A stretch of DNA of 64,000 nucleotides from Algibacter miyuki (GTDB lineage: Bacteria; Bacteroidota; Bacteroidia; Flavobacteriales; Flavobacteriaceae). Shown here piece after piece: positions 54,510 through 63,279 of the stretch. A program made the translations under genes and the position numbers. Each line of letters begins with the position of its first letter. Within the stretch, counting starts at the first letter, position 1. The DNA is taken from the NCBI RefSeq assembly GCF_042427745.1, contig NZ_JBHMFA010000015.1. One strand, written 5' to 3'. The notes under the pieces are model-generated. The model ran no database searches. It was given only the letters and a program-made list of their open reading frames with translations, and was not told the origin of the DNA.

Positions 54510-56078
54510 TTATTTTTCTTTTGGTTTGAGTTTGAAAACAACAGCAAGTGCGGTTATTGATAGTAATATCCAAAAAACGTCCATAACAAAAATTTGAGTA
54601 TATCCCTTTTCCCAAGTAACCCATGGCCAATTTCCAGAAACAATTCCGTTAGAAATGGGAACCAAAAAACCAAGGATACTACCTAAAAGTAGTGATGCTT
54701 TATTTGTGAAATAGTTATCTCGTTTTATTATGAAAAATGTACTTATGGCTAGCCAACCATAGAAGAAGACATTATAGATTAGTGCTTTTTTGCCGCCTTC
54801 ATAGTCATTAGAAAAGCATTTAACAACTAGAAAGACAAGTGCTGTCATGGGGTAAATACTTAAACAAATAGCCATATAAATGTTTACCAACCAACCATTA
54901 AATTTTCTTTTATACTCTGGTACATTTTTTTTGTCGCGTGCCACCAACCATATTAACACGCCAGATATAATTACAAAGCAAGTTATTAAGCCGAGTACAA
55001 AATAGATAAGTTTCATGCCATAACCTCCGTAATCACCGTAGTGAAGTCTTTTTAAAACATCGGTAGAACCTTCAACGTATGACGTTTTTAGATAAGGGTT
55101 TTTTTCGTCTACAACATCACCATTGATAGCGTTAAAAGTAAGGTGCCCGGTGCCTATGAATTTATCTTTAAAAAGCGGATGACCTTCCACTTTAACATGC
55201 ATATTGGCATCTCCATAATTATAAATTTCAAGCTTATTAATTTTTAGATTAGGCCATTTGTCTTTTGTTTTTTCAATAAAACTATTATAAGAAATGGCAC
55301 CATGAAAAGCTTCACCTTTTAAATCGTACGTCATTGTTTTTTCTGTATTTAAAGCTTTATTAAATTCTTTAGTATCGTTGTTGAATAAAAAAGTTTCAAT
55401 AGGAGGGAGCATTATGGAATAACCAATGATGAGGTAAGCACCTGTTACTGCAAACATAAACTGAAATGGCAGACCAATAATTCCTAAAGATACGTGGGCG
55501 TCTGTCCAGATCGTTTTCCATTTGCTATTAGGCCTAAAAACATAAAAGCTAGAAATTATTTTTTTCCAATGCACAATAACACCTGTTATAACAGCAAATA
55601 GAAAGAAAAAGGCAACAATACCAGCAAGTAAGTATCCCGATTGGCCTAATAAGTTAAGCTGTGCAAAAAAATGAAGTCTATAGAAAAACTCTCCTAAGGT
55701 GTAAGAGTCTTGATATTTTTCTGTTTTGTAAGACGATAAATTTGTAACAAAAAAGTTTCTGCGTTGTCTTTTTTTTTGAGGTTTTACGTTTTTGGGAGGC
55801 GATATCACGGTAGAGGCCATTTGCCCTTCAATACGTTGGTAAAAAGAAATATCTCTATTATTTAACTCATGTTCTTTTTCAAGGCTAATTAATAAATCAT
55901 CAAAATTCACTTCACTAAAATAGCTATCTGTTACAGGTTCATTACGTTCCCAGGCTATAATTTCGTCTCTTAAAAAAGATATAGATCCTGTAAAAAAAAT
56001 AACATACAAAGCAGCGCTAATGATAATGCCGCTTACCGCATGCGTATGAAACATAATATTATATATTCTGTTGGACAT
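54510..56078 (-). CDS. PepSY-associated membrane protein (putative ferric reductase)
   Basis: The 522-residue polytopic membrane protein has about five to six helices and PepSY-like loops. The first helix (about residues 13-37) starts 'MFHTHAVSGIIISAALYVIFF' in two parts, and the region before helix two contains a long periplasmic loop. 'DAHVSLGIIGLPFQFMFAVTG' is a hallmark of the PepSY_TM family. Such proteins (PiuB/FoxB/XusC types) act at the inner membrane in siderophore uptake, probably by reducing or releasing iron. It is the last gene of a leftward operon with two small membrane proteins and lies next to the receptor gene. Confidence 0.88.
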   Translation of the reverse strand: MSNRIYNIMFHTHAVSGIIISAALYVIFFTGSISFLRDEIIAWERNEPVTDSYFSEVNFDDLLISLEKEHELNNRDISFYQRIEGQMASTVISPPKNVKPQKKRQRRNFFVTNLSSYKTEKYQDSYTLGEFFYRLHFFAQLNLLGQSGYLLAGIVAFFFLFAVITGVIVHWKKIISSFYVFRPNSKWKTIWTDAHVSLGIIGLPFQFMFAVTGAYLIIGYSIMLPPIETFLFNNDTKEFNKALNTEKTMTYDLKGEAFHGAISYNSFIEKTKDKWPNLKINKLEIYNYGDANMHVKVEGHPLFKDKFIGTGHLTFNAINGDVVDEKNPYLKTSYVEGSTDVLKRLHYGDYGGYGMKLIYFVLGLITCFVIISGVLIWLVARDKKNVPEYKRKFNGWLVNIYMAICLSIYPMTALVFLVVKCFSNDYEGGKKALIYNVFFYGWLAISTFFIIKRDNYFTNKASLLLGSILGFLVPISNGIVSGNWPWVTWEKGYTQIFVMDVFWILLSITALAVVFKLKPKEK

Positions 56079-56105
56079 ATTGACTATAAGTTAAATGATA
56101 TAAGG

Positions 56106-56381
56106 TTATTTGAAGTAAATGAGAGATAGGAAAACGAGGCTAATTAGAAGATATATAGCCCATATTTTTAGTCCGTTTTTTCCTAAAAAAGCAACGACGA
56201 GTAGAACAGTCCAAAGAATAATACCAGCATAACGTATGGTTATTAAAGTATTTGGAGCATTCCAAAATACTACTAAAAACATATGAAATACTTGGGTTAC
56301 AATATAGCCGCCAATAAAACCAGCGGTTATTTTTGCGAATCGTTGAAATGGTGATGAGAGGTGTTTTTTATTTGCTGGCAT
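56106..56381 (-). CDS. Small membrane protein, DUF3649-like
   Basis: The 91-residue protein has three hydrophobic segments after a short charged N-terminus. 'KITAGFIGGYIVTQVF' and the 'RYAGIILWTVLLVVAFLGK' stretch follow the pattern of DUF3649 proteins, which in many proteobacteria lie beside a PepSY protein and a DUF3325 protein in siderophore loci. Its gene is 27 bp before the PepSY gene and 5 bp after the preceding small gene. Function unknown; it may assemble with the PepSY protein. Confidence 0.6.
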   Translation of the reverse strand: MPANKKHLSSPFQRFAKITAGFIGGYIVTQVFHMFLVVFWNAPNTLITIRYAGIILWTVLLVVAFLGKNGLKIWAIYLLISLVFLSLIYFK

Positions 56382-56386
56382 ATTTT

Positions 56387-56719
56387 TTAAGTCAGGAAGA
56401 TTTCGGTTACAAAGCAGAACATCATAATGAATATTAGAATGGGTAGATTAAAAAAATGAAGTGGTGCCAAAAGAACAACTAAGCTTCCTACCGTCATTAA
56501 AACAATTAGAAAAGAAAATATTCCCGAAGAAATACCTAAAGTAATTATAGAAAGAAAAAGACTACTGGTAAAAAATATTAAAGCCAAGTATTTAGCGGTT
56601 TTTTCGTTTTGATTAATGCTGTGTTGAAACTTGTATTTAAAAGTCAACTCTGCACGTTTACTTGTACTGTAAAGCATGTAGAACCCAAGAACAGCGAATG
56701 TGGATATTAAAGTTATCAT
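56387..56719 (-). CDS. Small membrane protein, DUF3325-like
   Basis: The 110-residue protein has about three hydrophobic helices, with a charged segment after the first (YSTSKRAELTFKYKF). Length, topology and place at the head of a PepSY operon fit DUF3325. The similarity is weak by eye, so the name rests mainly on context. It is the first gene of the leftward operon; the promoter should lie in the 212-bp gap to the AraC gene. Confidence 0.55.
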   Translation of the reverse strand: MITLISTFAVLGFYMLYSTSKRAELTFKYKFQHSINQNEKTAKYLALIFFTSSLFLSIITLGISSGIFSFLIVLMTVGSLVVLLAPLHFFNLPILIFIMMFCFVTEIFLT

Positions 56720-56856
56720 AGTCTTTTTTCTGTTTTCACTGTGTCAAATAGATATATTTCTTTTTAGGAGGACTTATAAGCTGCTTCATTTCAAAATCTT
56801 AAATATTATGTTAAAAAACGTTTTATTATTCTTATTTAGATTAAATATAAATAATA

Positions 56857-56864
56857 TACATTTG
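56857..56864 (+). promoter_or_regulatory. Candidate -7 box of the AraC gene
   Basis: TACATTTG matches the Bacteroidota -7 consensus TAnnTTTG, 68 bp before the AraC ATG. A TTTG -33 box is not obvious at the right distance (TTTAG occurs near 56835), so this is tentative. If correct, transcription would begin just before the tandem operator. Confidence 0.35.
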
Positions 56865-56894
56865 CAAAATTAATAGGGAAAGCGATTTAATTAA

Positions 56895-56928
56895 TACGTG
56901 AAACGGATTAAAAAATACGTAAAACGGA
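56895..56928. promoter_or_regulatory. Candidate AraC operator before the araC-type gene
   Basis: TACGTGAAACGGA (56895-56907) and TACGTAAAACGGA (56916-56928) are direct repeats with a 21-bp period, matching the pair at 54428-54461. They lie 4-37 bp before the AraC start codon, where bound protein would block its own expression. They are also about 175-210 bp upstream of the leftward small-membrane-protein operon, so both directions could be controlled. Confidence 0.68.
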
Positions 56929-56931
56929 ATA

Positions 56932-57906
56932 ATGATAAATAGTATAAAAATTATAAATAACAAAGAAATTATTTTTGATAACGCTCCAAGTACTATTGTG
57001 GTAGATGGCTGTGGCACGAGAGAAGTTACCACTGTTTTTGATAGTGATGCGCTTAAAGGGAGCTATAAGGAACTCATTTATTATAATTTTAAAATTGGTT
57101 ATGGAACCTTTCATAATAGTAAAAATAACAGTATTTCATTCGATTTTAAAGGAGAAACTGTAGGGATGGTTTTTGTTAAAAAAGGATGTTTTGGTTTTAA
57201 TATTGAAAAAATATCACATACGAATCACTTTAATAAAAATGAACATAACATATTTTTTTACACTAGTATATCAGGAGCATTAGAAATATCCGAAGGTGTC
57301 GTTTCTCTCGTTCGTATTAATTTTTCATTAAAATTTTTTAATCAATTTCTTCCGGATGAAAATAAATTTAAAGACTTTAGAAAACAGATTAAACAAAATA
57401 AAACAGGAAAACTTAAAAAAGAAAATTGCTATATCTCCTCAAAAATGCATTTGTTAATTGATAAAATAGTAAACTCAAAATGGACAGGAGGTTACAGGAA
57501 TATCCATATGAATTCTTTAGTTTTAGAATTGTTACTGCTGCAACTAGACCAGTTTAAAAATGGTGATATAAAAGAAACTAAATCGAATGACGAGGAAAAA
57601 ATAATTAAAATCGAAGCTTATCTTGCTAAAAACTTTGCAAAACCATTGACCTTAGAGTTTTTGTCAAAAAAATTCGGTACTAATGAATTTACTTTAAAAA
57701 AAAGTTTTAAAGCTGCTTTTGGAAATACAGTTTTTGGTTATATTTTCGATTTGAAAATGAATAAAGCAAAAGAATTGTTAATAGAAAATAAACACACAAT
57801 AAGCGATATCTCTGAAATTGTTGGTTATAAAAATGCGCAACATTTTTCAACAGCATTCAAAAAAAAATATGGTGTTACACCAAGTAAGTTTATTAATGAC
57901 AACTAA
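56932..57906 (+). CDS. AraC-family transcriptional regulator of siderophore uptake
   Basis: The 324-residue protein has an N-terminal sensing domain of about 215 residues without a clear known motif, and a C-terminal AraC DNA-binding domain with two helix-turn-helix units. The first is around 'LTLEFLSKKFGTNEFTLKKS', the second around 'ISDISEIVGYKNAQHFS', ending 'KKKYGVTPSKF'. The gene is divergent from the siderophore operon. PchR and AlcR are AraC-type regulators that respond to siderophores in other bacteria; by context this protein may act alike, but its sensing domain is not recognisably similar by eye. It is probably autoregulated through the tandem boxes in front of it. Confidence 0.9.
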   Translation: MINSIKIINNKEIIFDNAPSTIVVDGCGTREVTTVFDSDALKGSYKELIYYNFKIGYGTFHNSKNNSISFDFKGETVGMVFVKKGCFGFNIEKISHTNHFNKNEHNIFFYTSISGALEISEGVVSLVRINFSLKFFNQFLPDENKFKDFRKQIKQNKTGKLKKENCYISSKMHLLIDKIVNSKWTGGYRNIHMNSLVLELLLLQLDQFKNGDIKETKSNDEEKIIKIEAYLAKNFAKPLTLEFLSKKFGTNEFTLKKSFKAAFGNTVFGYIFDLKMNKAKELLIENKHTISDISEIVGYKNAQHFSTAFKKKYGVTPSKFINDN

Positions 57907-58094
57907 CAGCGGTTTTTTCTCTAAGCTTTCTAATTATTTCGATTTATTATCGGAAAATGCAGCAATGTAACCTGTATGATATGTAATTGTTAAATGAATG
58001 CTAATTCTTTGTTTTTAAGGTTTTTTGTCAATTTTCGAGCATCTAAATATGCTGCATGCATCGTATATTTATAAACGAAAAAAAGATATGCGTT

Positions 58095-58241
58095 ATGAAA
58101 ATATTAGAAGCATTAAAAAACAGATTGGAACACCTTAATTTTGGAAAATTATTAAGTGCTGAAAAAGTAAAAAACGATAAAACAATACCTTTATTAACAG
58201 CATCTTCAATAGATGATGAAGATTTATTTTTGTTCATTTAA
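58095..58241 (+). CDS. Possible 48-residue peptide of unknown function
   Basis: The ATG at 58095 opens a 48-codon frame. The peptide has a basic/amphipathic first half (MKILEALKNRLEHLNFG) and an acidic, hydrophobic C-terminus (IDDEDLFLFI). No cysteines, no signal sequence. The codon use fits the host. A longer in-frame start at 58056 exists but adds an unlikely N-terminus. The layout, basic leader then a short acidic tail, is also seen in some ribosomally made modified peptides, but no maturation gene is nearby, so that idea is weak. An imperfect palindrome at 58046-58069 lies just upstream. It may be a conserved small flavobacterial protein. Confidence 0.4.
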   Translation: MKILEALKNRLEHLNFGKLLSAEKVKNDKTIPLLTASSIDDEDLFLFI

Positions 58242-58417
58242 AAAGGTGAACTTTAAAAAAGAGTATTAAAATAAAAAATAGCTGATTAATTTCGGCCATG
58301 CATTTTATGCTTTTCTTTTAGTCAAATTGTAATTTATCATTCAGTTCATTTTTGTTGTTCAGTTTCCCGTTAATTTTTGATAGATAAAAGTGTCTAAGTT
58401 AAAAAATAAAAGACTTT

Positions 58418-59062
58418 TTAATTAAAATCAATGTCTCCGAAATAAGATTTTAAATGAAAATCTGGTTTCTCAGATTCTATCGGATTCCAACTAATATAGT
58501 GTGGTGTGGAAAGCTCATCTCCACATTTATAAAAATTACCTCTAGCTTTTAGATTTTCAAAGGACTCTATAGTGTTAAACGAAAAAGTTTTTATAGGGAT
58601 TTTAATAAATAATTGCCAATTAAATGTGGTTAAACCATGTTGATTTATTCGTTTTATTTTCGTTTTTACTTTAATTAAATCTATTATTTTACTGTCTATT
58701 AATTGTCTTTGGTGTCTGTCTGGACCAATTCCTAATAATATAGTTCCTAAATGGTTGAACTCAAAATTATAATAATTAGGGTCGTCTTTAAAGCTAATAA
58801 AGAATTCTACACAGCTATCTTTGCAAACCGGATCGTTGTGGTTAAGGTATTTAGCCGCCATTTCAAGTTCGATAACATCGTAGTGTAAATAAATGTTTTT
58901 ACCATCGTGTGCTATTTTAAAACGGACATGGCGGAACTCATCTGGTTTTTCCCATGAATATTGGTCTATATGATGATAATCAATCCATTTTAAGGCCTGT
59001 TTAAAGCTTGTTTTTTTATTTAAAAATTTAGAAATATTGGGTACTACAAGTTTGTTTTTCAC
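58418..59062 (-). CDS. CBM9-like carbohydrate-binding protein
   Basis: The 214-residue protein is one beta-sandwich domain of the carbohydrate-binding family 9-like group. 'ALKWIDYHHIDQYSW' opens the sandwich, and 'CKDSCVEFFISF', 'YYNFEFNHLGTILLGIG' and 'NWQLFIKIPI' are the typical strands. It has no signal peptide or lipobox that I can see, so it may be cytoplasmic, unless another start is used. It is transcribed leftward and divergent from the LacI gene. The candidate LacI operator at 59143-59159 lies 81 bp before its start, which suggests co-regulation with the transporter and deacetylase. Confidence 0.78.
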   Translation of the reverse strand: MKNKLVVPNISKFLNKKTSFKQALKWIDYHHIDQYSWEKPDEFRHVRFKIAHDGKNIYLHYDVIELEMAAKYLNHNDPVCKDSCVEFFISFKDDPNYYNFEFNHLGTILLGIGPDRHQRQLIDSKIIDLIKVKTKIKRINQHGLTTFNWQLFIKIPIKTFSFNTIESFENLKARGNFYKCGDELSTPHYISWNPIESEKPDFHLKSYFGDIDFN

Positions 59063-59142
59063 TGATATTTTTATTCTGATATAATTTAAGATAACGAAAC
59101 TAATTAAATTTACTAACTATTTATCTGTTTTTTTTATATAAA

Positions 59143-59159
59143 TTGAGTGGCGTTACCGT
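59143..59159. promoter_or_regulatory. Candidate LacI operator, copy 1
   Basis: The sequence TTGAG-N3-CGTTACCGT occurs here and again at 60462-60478 with identical spacing. Both follow a T-rich run with ATAT. Copy 1 lies between the divergent CBM9-like and LacI genes. It is not fully palindromic, so an exact footprint cannot be given. Confidence 0.55.
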
Positions 59160-59353
59160 TATTTGAAGTTATATTTAAAATTCTGAAGGGCGTAATTTTG
59201 AATAATGAGTAACATTTTTAGTAGAACTTGTAAATGAAAGCAAATTTTTATAGCTCATTTAGGTTTAATGCATGTAGTAATAAAAAGATATAGCTTAATT
59301 TTGTTGTGTAAATTAGAGGGAAATAAGTTTTCAAAATAGTATAAAAGTTTGGT

Positions 59354-60406
59354 ATGGATAATGATGAGCGCGTAATAGGTATTAAAGATGTTGCAAAAGC
59401 TGCTAACGTTGCATTGGCAACAGTAGATCGAGTGATACATAACCGTGCGGGAGTAAGCGTAAAAACAAAGGTAAAGGTTTTAAAGGTTATAAAACAAATG
59501 GGATACAAGCCTAATATTATGGCTAGTAATTTATCAAAAAGTAAGAAAATTGTAATAGGTGTTTTGTTGCCTAATATTTCTGAAGGTTCTGGGTATTGGG
59601 AGTTTCCTATGCAAGGAATTCTGAAAGCTAAAAAAGAATTAGCACAGTATAATATCAAGATAAAAACCTACACCTTCAAACAAGATAATAACAAGGAAAT
59701 TAGAAAGAAAATACTAGAATTAATTAATAGCGATATTCAAGGTTTGGTTTTAACGTCTAAGTTTGCTGATGAGATTGAAATTTTATTAGAAGATTGTAAA
59801 CAAAAGAATCGTCCGTACGTTTTTATTGATTCCAACGTAAGAAAAATAGATGCATTATCCAGTATCCATCAACCTTTATTTGAAAGTGGAGAACTAGCCG
59901 CTCAATTATTTAATTATTGTTTTAATAAGGGTGAAATTTTAGTGTTACATCTAAAAAAGACCATGGATACAGAGGGGATAATAAGTCTCAAGGAAAAAGG
60001 AATGAATGCTTATTTGAAAGAAAACAATAATGCTATAACGACCAAGTCATTGGTTTTAACAGATTTTAATGAAGATGCCATAAGTGGTGTTTTATTTAAA
60101 ACGTTAAAGGAGAATCCATTTATTAAAGGTGTTTTTATTCCTAATTCTAAAGTGGCGTACATCGCTAAATATTTTGAAAAACGGGGCGGTGATAAAATAT
60201 ATCTTATTGGTTATGATTTTTTTCGTGAAGACATTGAATATCTTGAAAAAGAAATTATAGATTTTCTTATTTGTCAACGTCCCGAAGAGCAAGGGTATCA
60301 AGCTGTTTTTAAGTTGTTTGAGCATCTTGTTCTTAAGAAGGAAGTTGAGAAGGAAATCATCATGCCCTTAGATATTATAACAAAGAAGAATTATAAATAT
60401 TATTAA
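59354..60406 (+). CDS. LacI-family transcriptional regulator
   Basis: The 350-residue protein has an N-terminal LacI helix-turn-helix (IGIKDVAKAANVALATVDRV) and hinge (GYKPNIMASNLSKSK), then a periplasmic-binding-protein-like sensor domain with 'IVIGVLLPNIS', 'IQGLVLTSK' and 'IYLIGYDFF'. It most likely controls the symporter, the deacetylase and the CBM9-like gene in response to a sugar. The candidate operator TTGAG-N3-CGTTACCGT lies in front of both its own region and the symporter gene. A terminator follows at 60427, so it is a separate unit from the symporter. Confidence 0.92.
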   Translation: MDNDERVIGIKDVAKAANVALATVDRVIHNRAGVSVKTKVKVLKVIKQMGYKPNIMASNLSKSKKIVIGVLLPNISEGSGYWEFPMQGILKAKKELAQYNIKIKTYTFKQDNNKEIRKKILELINSDIQGLVLTSKFADEIEILLEDCKQKNRPYVFIDSNVRKIDALSSIHQPLFESGELAAQLFNYCFNKGEILVLHLKKTMDTEGIISLKEKGMNAYLKENNNAITTKSLVLTDFNEDAISGVLFKTLKENPFIKGVFIPNSKVAYIAKYFEKRGGDKIYLIGYDFFREDIEYLEKEIIDFLICQRPEEQGYQAVFKLFEHLVLKKEVEKEIIMPLDIITKKNYKYY

Positions 60407-60426
60407 ATAAATAACGTCTTTTTTTG

Positions 60427-60455
60427 AAACATACTAGGTTAGTGTGTTTTTTTTT
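60427..60455 (+). terminator. Rho-independent terminator after the lacI-type gene
   Basis: AAACATACT at 60427-60435 pairs with AGTGTGTTT at 60441-60449 (one T-G pair), loop of five, followed by a T run. Confidence 0.65.
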
Positions 60456-60461
60456 ATATTT

Positions 60462-60478
60462 TTGAGGTACGTTACCGT
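60462..60478. promoter_or_regulatory. Candidate LacI operator, copy 2
   Basis: TTGAG-N3-CGTTACCGT at 43 bp before the symporter start codon, where repressor binding would block the promoter. Identical in the 14 fixed positions to copy 1 at 59143-59159. Confidence 0.58.
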
Positions 60479-60520
60479 AAATTAAATCACTGATTATTAA
60501 TTCACATAAATAAAACCAAC

Positions 60521-62008
60521 ATGACGCTACAACTATTAGATTGGATTGTAATTATTATATTTTTTCTAATAATGGTAGCTATTGGAGTTTGGGCACATTA
60601 TAAAAATAAAGACTCTGGCGATTATTTTACAGCAGGAGGTAATTTGCCTTGGTGGCTATCTGGTATTTCGCATCATGTTTCTGGTTATAGTGGAGCTGTG
60701 TTTGTGGCTTATGCGGGATTAGCTTATACCCATGGGTTTTCCATATATGTATGGTGGGCCATGACGGTTGGTATTTCAATTTTAGTGACCATAAATATCT
60801 TTCCGGTACGTTGGGTTAGGTTGAGGCAAAAAATAGGCATACAGTCGCCTTTAGAATACCTCGCTATACGATACGGCGTAAAAACACAACAAGTTATAGC
60901 CTGGAGCGGTGTTGTTTTAAAATTGTTTGATGTTGCGGCTAAATGGGCAGCTATTGCTATTTTATTAAAAGTATTTACAGGTGTTCCTATCCTTTATGGA
61001 GTACTTTTTTCTGGAGGGATTTCCATTGTATACATTACCATAGGAGGATTATGGGCGGTAACCGTGAGTGATTTTATTCAGTTTATTGTTCAAATTGGTG
61101 CTGGAATTGTTATGTTCTTTGCAGCCACATCTAAATTAGGTGGTATAGATTCTGTTTTTACTATTTGGGATCAATTACCGGCCCAAAATAGTGAGCCTTT
61201 TGGAGAACCTTATACCGTTGGCTTTGCACTAGCGTTCTTATTTATAAATATGTTAAGTTATAATGGCGGTACATGGAATTTAGCTACAAAGTACATTTCT
61301 TCTCCCGATGAACAGAATACAAAAAGAGCAGCAATACTATCAGGTATATTATATTTAATTTGGCCATTAATATTGTTTTTTCCAATGTGGGCAGCACCTA
61401 TTTTGTTACCAAATTTGGAAGATCCTACAGAATCTTATGGGCTTTTAACCATCACCTTATTACCAAAAGGGATGATTGGTTTAGTGTTGGCTTCGATGTT
61501 TGCAACTACCATGTCTATGACGTCGAGTGATGCCAATACAATTTCAGCAGTAATTACTAGAGATATATTGCCGCTTCATTTTAAAAAATTCAATGTTAAT
61601 ACTTCGGTCAATCCTTTAATTGTAGCAAGGAAAGTAACATTTATATTCATCTTTTTTACAATTCTTATAGCGACTCAATATGAATCTTTCGGTGGTATTT
61701 TAGGACTTATAGTAACTTGGTTTGCAGCACTTGTTGGGCCTATTGCGGTACCTATGTTGCTAGGGATGCTTCCATTATTCAGAAAAAGTGGATCTACAGC
61801 TGCTTTAGTTTCTATTTTTGGAGGTTTAACGAGTTTTGCTTTAATTAAAATTTTCTCTATAAGTCTGCCTTTTGCATTAGAGATTAGTTTACCGCTAATG
61901 GTATCTGTTTTTTTGTATATCCTTTTTGGTTTTATAAATCGGAAAGCAGAAGTATCTTCGGAAGTATTGGAGCTGCTTGAATCTATTGATAAAAAATCTG
62001 AAAATTAA
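60521..62008 (+). CDS. Sodium/solute symporter (SSS family), second copy
   Basis: The 495-residue polytopic membrane protein is of the sodium:solute symporter family: 'GDYFTAGGNLPWWLSGISH' after helix one, 'TIGGLWAVTVSDFIQFIVQ' in the middle, and 'ASMFATTMSMTSSDANTIS' in the region of the Na+ site. It has no signal peptide, unlike the symporter at 11842, and the two are only distantly similar. The next gene, 23 bp downstream, is a NagA-type deacetylase, so the transported molecule could be an amino sugar or related glycan fragment. Control by LacI is likely through the operator upstream. Confidence 0.9.
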   Translation: MTLQLLDWIVIIIFFLIMVAIGVWAHYKNKDSGDYFTAGGNLPWWLSGISHHVSGYSGAVFVAYAGLAYTHGFSIYVWWAMTVGISILVTINIFPVRWVRLRQKIGIQSPLEYLAIRYGVKTQQVIAWSGVVLKLFDVAAKWAAIAILLKVFTGVPILYGVLFSGGISIVYITIGGLWAVTVSDFIQFIVQIGAGIVMFFAATSKLGGIDSVFTIWDQLPAQNSEPFGEPYTVGFALAFLFINMLSYNGGTWNLATKYISSPDEQNTKRAAILSGILYLIWPLILFFPMWAAPILLPNLEDPTESYGLLTITLLPKGMIGLVLASMFATTMSMTSSDANTISAVITRDILPLHFKKFNVNTSVNPLIVARKVTFIFIFFTILIATQYESFGGILGLIVTWFAALVGPIAVPMLLGMLPLFRKSGSTAALVSIFGGLTSFALIKIFSISLPFALEISLPLMVSVFLYILFGFINRKAEVSSEVLELLESIDKKSEN

Positions 62009-62031
62009 ATTTTAATAATTCTGAAAGAATA

Positions 62032-63168
62032 ATGAAAGAAACTATTAGCTGTGTTGATTGTATTTCCAATGAATTAATTCAAATAGTAATTGATGATAAT
62101 GTATTGATTTCAAAAACAAAAGTGGAAACTGATGATTCTGAAGCTGTTTTTATGGGGCCTGGTTTATTAGATCTTCAAATAAATGGGTTTTCAGGAGTCG
62201 ATTTCAACACGTTTCCAATAATAGAAAACGATTTTCTTAAGGTGATTGAAAGTCTTTCAAAAGAAGGTGTTTTATCTTTTTTTCCAACGGTTATCACAAA
62301 TTCTGATGAGAATATTATAAATCTTCTGAGAAATATAGATGAACTGTGTTTACAAAATGCTTTAATAGATTCATATGTCAGTGGAATTCATTTAGAAGGT
62401 CCCTTTATTTCACCTGTAAAAGAGGCTTCTGGTGCACATTCCAAAGATTATATTAAAGCGCCCGATTGGGAATTATTTCAAGCATTTCAGGAAGCATCAG
62501 GAAATAGAATTAAAATCATTACCATAAGTCCGGAATGGGATAATTCAGTAGATTTTATTGCAAAGTGTACAGCGCATAATATTATTGTTTCAATAGGGCA
62601 TACCGTGGCAAGCAACGCACAAATAAACGCTGCTGTTAATGCAGGAGCAACAATGTCTACACATCTTGGTAATGGCGCTCCTTTATCGCTTCACAGAAAT
62701 TCAAATATTATTTTTGATCAATTAGCCAATAATAAATTAACCCCAAGTATTATAGCCGATGGATTTCATTTACCTGATAATTTTTTAAAAATTGTATTAG
62801 GGGTTAAAAAAGAGAATGTTATTCTGGTGAGCGATTCTACCATGTTTGCAGGGATGGAGACTGGAATCTATGATTCTCATATAGGAGGCGAGGTTAAATT
62901 AGAAGAAGGAGGAAGACTTTCAGTAAATAAGAATCAAAATTTATTGGCCGGATCTGCAGTTTCTTTGTTGGATTGTATTAATAAACTTATTTCTAGTGAT
63001 ATTTTAAGCTTATCGGACGCTTGGTTGTTAGCATCGAAAAAACCAAAAGAATTAGTCCGTATAAATGATAATAATGATGATTTTGTTTTGTTTAAAATAC
63101 AAGACAACATAGTCTCTGTTTTAAGTGTCTTTAAATCTGGAAAACGGATAGTGGACTTAGTATATTAG
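62032..63168 (+). CDS. nagA: N-acetylglucosamine-6-phosphate deacetylase-like amidohydrolase
   Basis: The 378-residue protein matches NagA-type deacetylases in length and motifs: metal ligand E122 in HLEGPFI, H190 in IGHT, H211 in STHLGNGAP, and the catalytic D268 in VSDSTMFAGME. NagA removes the N-acetyl group from GlcNAc-6-phosphate in the cytoplasm. The motif after H211, GNGAP, differs from the usual FNAM of E. coli NagA, so a related substrate is possible. It is co-directional with the symporter 23 bp upstream. No kinase and no NagB deaminase are in this window, so the phosphorylated substrate would have to come from elsewhere. Confidence 0.82.
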   Translation: MKETISCVDCISNELIQIVIDDNVLISKTKVETDDSEAVFMGPGLLDLQINGFSGVDFNTFPIIENDFLKVIESLSKEGVLSFFPTVITNSDENIINLLRNIDELCLQNALIDSYVSGIHLEGPFISPVKEASGAHSKDYIKAPDWELFQAFQEASGNRIKIITISPEWDNSVDFIAKCTAHNIIVSIGHTVASNAQINAAVNAGATMSTHLGNGAPLSLHRNSNIIFDQLANNKLTPSIIADGFHLPDNFLKIVLGVKKENVILVSDSTMFAGMETGIYDSHIGGEVKLEEGGRLSVNKNQNLLAGSAVSLLDCINKLISSDILSLSDAWLLASKKPKELVRINDNNDDFVLFKIQDNIVSVLSVFKSGKRIVDLVY

Positions 63169-63279
63169 ACAGGACATTAGGTTACGAGATTTAGAGTTAC
63201 ATAAATTAACTATAAAATAGTAATTTTTATTTGTGAATTTCTCTATTATTCTGATTACAAGAATTTAACTTTATATAAC

